In this document: in pieces, positions 4,775 through 5,697 of the stretch
How positions within the stretch are numbered: the stretch's first letter is position 1
Layout: each line of letters opens with the position of its first letter
Origin: Acidimicrobiales bacterium
GTDB lineage: Bacteria > Actinomycetota > Acidimicrobiia > Acidimicrobiales > Palsa-688
Length of the DNA: 5,697 nucleotides
Direction of reading: 5' to 3'
Assembly: GCA_019241495.1 (NCBI GenBank)
Contig: JAFAWZ010000181.1
Coordinates: 1 to 5,697 of the forward strand
The notes under the pieces: generated by a model
What the model was told of the DNA's origin: nothing
Seen by the model: the letters and a program-made list of their open reading frames with translations, nothing else
Database searches by the model: none
Made by a program: the position numbers and the translations under genes

Positions 4775-5697
4775 ATGACAAGAGTCGTAGTAATAGGCGG
4801 GGGGAACGCCGGTCTGTGCGCGGCAATCTCGGCGCGCGAGCAAGGGGCTGACGTCGAGCTCGTCGAGCGCGCCCCGAAGCACCTCCGGGGTGGCAACAGC
4901 GCGTTCACCGCTGGGCTGATGCGCACGGCCTACGACGGTTGGGACGACCTGTCGGAGCTGATCGACATGCTCAGCGACTCCGAGATCGCTGAGACGGACT
5001 TCGGCAGCTACTCGAGGGAGGAGTTCCTCGACACCATCGGGCGGGTCACCGGCTACCGGTGCGACCCCGACCTGGCGGACACTCTGACCACGCTGTCGAG
5101 ACCGACGCTGCGGTGGATGCGCGAGCACGGTGTGCGCTTCGCGGCCAGCTACGGGCGCCAGGCTTTTCGCCACGAGGGCCGGTTCAGGTTCTGGGGCGGT
5201 GCGGTGCTGGAGGTGGTGGGCGGAGGAGTCGGGCTGGTCGACGCGCTCTTCGAAGAGGCCGAGCGGATGGGGATCGCCATTCGCTACGGGACCAGAGCGG
5301 TCGAGCTGCTGACCGAGGACGGCTCCATCCGAGGAGTTCGTTGCGTCTCGTCCCGAGCCCGTGTGGACCTCGATGCGGATTCGGTGGTGCTGGCAGCAGG
5401 CGGCTTCCAGGCCGACGCGGAGTGGAGGGCCAAATATCTCGGGCCGGGATGGGACCTGGCCAAGGTTCGAGGCACACGCTTCAACACCGGGGATGGGATC
5501 CGCATGGCGCTTGCCGCGGGCGGCTCTCCTTCGGGGAACTGGTCGGGGTGCCATGCGGTGGCCTGGGACCAGAACGCCCCTGAGTTCGGCGATCTCGCCG
5601 TCGGGGACGGCTTCCAGAAGCACAGTTACCCCTGCGGGATACTCGTGAACTCTCGAGGTGACCGCTTCGTCGACGAGGGCGCCGACTTCCGCAACTA
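4775..5697 (+). CDS. FAD-dependent dehydrogenase/reductase, TcuA / fumarate reductase flavoprotein-like, 3'-truncated
   Basis: The first 307 residues of a flavoprotein; the frame stays open to the right edge, and the family usually has about 450-500 residues. FAD-binding signatures appear in order: an N-terminal strand and GGGNAG (residues 8-13), the acidic Glu31 at the end of the second strand that contacts the ribose, RGGNS (38-42), and the second FAD segment AAGGF (207-211). Then come RGTRFNTGDG (232-241) and SRGDRFVDEG (293-302), both typical of the fumarate reductase / succinate dehydrogenase flavoprotein group. GGGNAGLCAA with RGGNS and RGTRFN recalls tricarballylate dehydrogenase TcuA, which desaturates tricarballylate to cis-aconitate. 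The C-terminal catalytic residues fall outside the window, so direction and substrate cannot be judged. A 3-ketosteroid dehydrogenase-like role is an alternative. Third gene of the ALDH operon. Confidence 0.88.
   Translation, partial: MTRVVVIGGGNAGLCAAISAREQGADVELVERAPKHLRGGNSAFTAGLMRTAYDGWDDLSELIDMLSDSEIAETDFGSYSREEFLDTIGRVTGYRCDPDLADTLTTLSRPTLRWMREHGVRFAASYGRQAFRHEGRFRFWGGAVLEVVGGGVGLVDALFEEAERMGIAIRYGTRAVELLTEDGSIRGVRCVSSRARVDLDADSVVLAAGGFQADAEWRAKYLGPGWDLAKVRGTRFNTGDGIRMALAAGGSPSGNWSGCHAVAWDQNAPEFGDLAVGDGFQKHSYPCGILVNSRGDRFVDEGADFRN

Noticed and set aside
4304..5623. 439-codon open frame antisense to the hydrolase and flavoprotein
   Set aside because: It spans two well-supported sense genes and their ribosome site and shows no recognisable motif. 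It is a composition-driven shadow.

Overview
This is a high-GC window (about two thirds G+C by eye, with strong G/C preference at third codon positions). It is almost fully coding and looks like a catabolic gene cluster from a high-GC bacterium. An actinomycete-type host is my best guess from base composition, tight gene packing and a possible leaderless start; a high-GC proteobacterium cannot be excluded. I saw no rRNA, tRNA, CRISPR array, insertion sequence or phage gene, and no gene-free stretch longer than about 85 bases.

Layout. The left edge cuts into an SDR-family oxidoreductase on the + strand (1-722), missing only its first 10-15 residues. An 81-base convergent gap follows. It holds a small inverted repeat and a 16-bp tandem repeat of about five units (735-814) that runs into the end of the next gene. 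On the - strand, a FadR-type GntR regulator (2439-1690) is followed after one base by a 3-hydroxyisobutyrate dehydrogenase-like enzyme (1688-804), so the two probably share one transcript. A very short divergent gap (2440-2474) separates the regulator from a + strand operon: an aldehyde dehydrogenase (2475-3980), a metallo-beta-lactamase-fold hydrolase of the AHL-lactonase-like type that overlaps it by an ATGA (3977-4753), and after 21 bases a flavoprotein resembling tricarballylate dehydrogenase TcuA / fumarate reductase (4775 onward, cut by the right edge).

How they may work together (inference). Four unrelated oxidoreductase folds and one zinc-type hydrolase surround one dedicated GntR regulator, which fits an inducible pathway for an unidentified carbon source. 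The hydrolase could open a lactone or ester, the SDR, HIBADH-like enzyme and ALDH would interconvert alcohol, aldehyde and acid groups, and the flavoprotein would oxidise or reduce a C-C bond in a carboxylated intermediate. Several enzymes keep their catalytic core but differ at substrate-side positions: the SG motif of the HIBADH-like protein is shifted by one residue, the AiiA tyrosine is a histidine in the hydrolase, and the SDR tetrad asparagine appears to be alanine. The substrate may therefore differ from those of the namesake enzymes. The divergent gap contains a perfect 10-bp palindrome, TTGCATGCAA, over the aldehyde dehydrogenase start, and back-to-back -10-like elements. Together they form a compact candidate switch for both transcripts.
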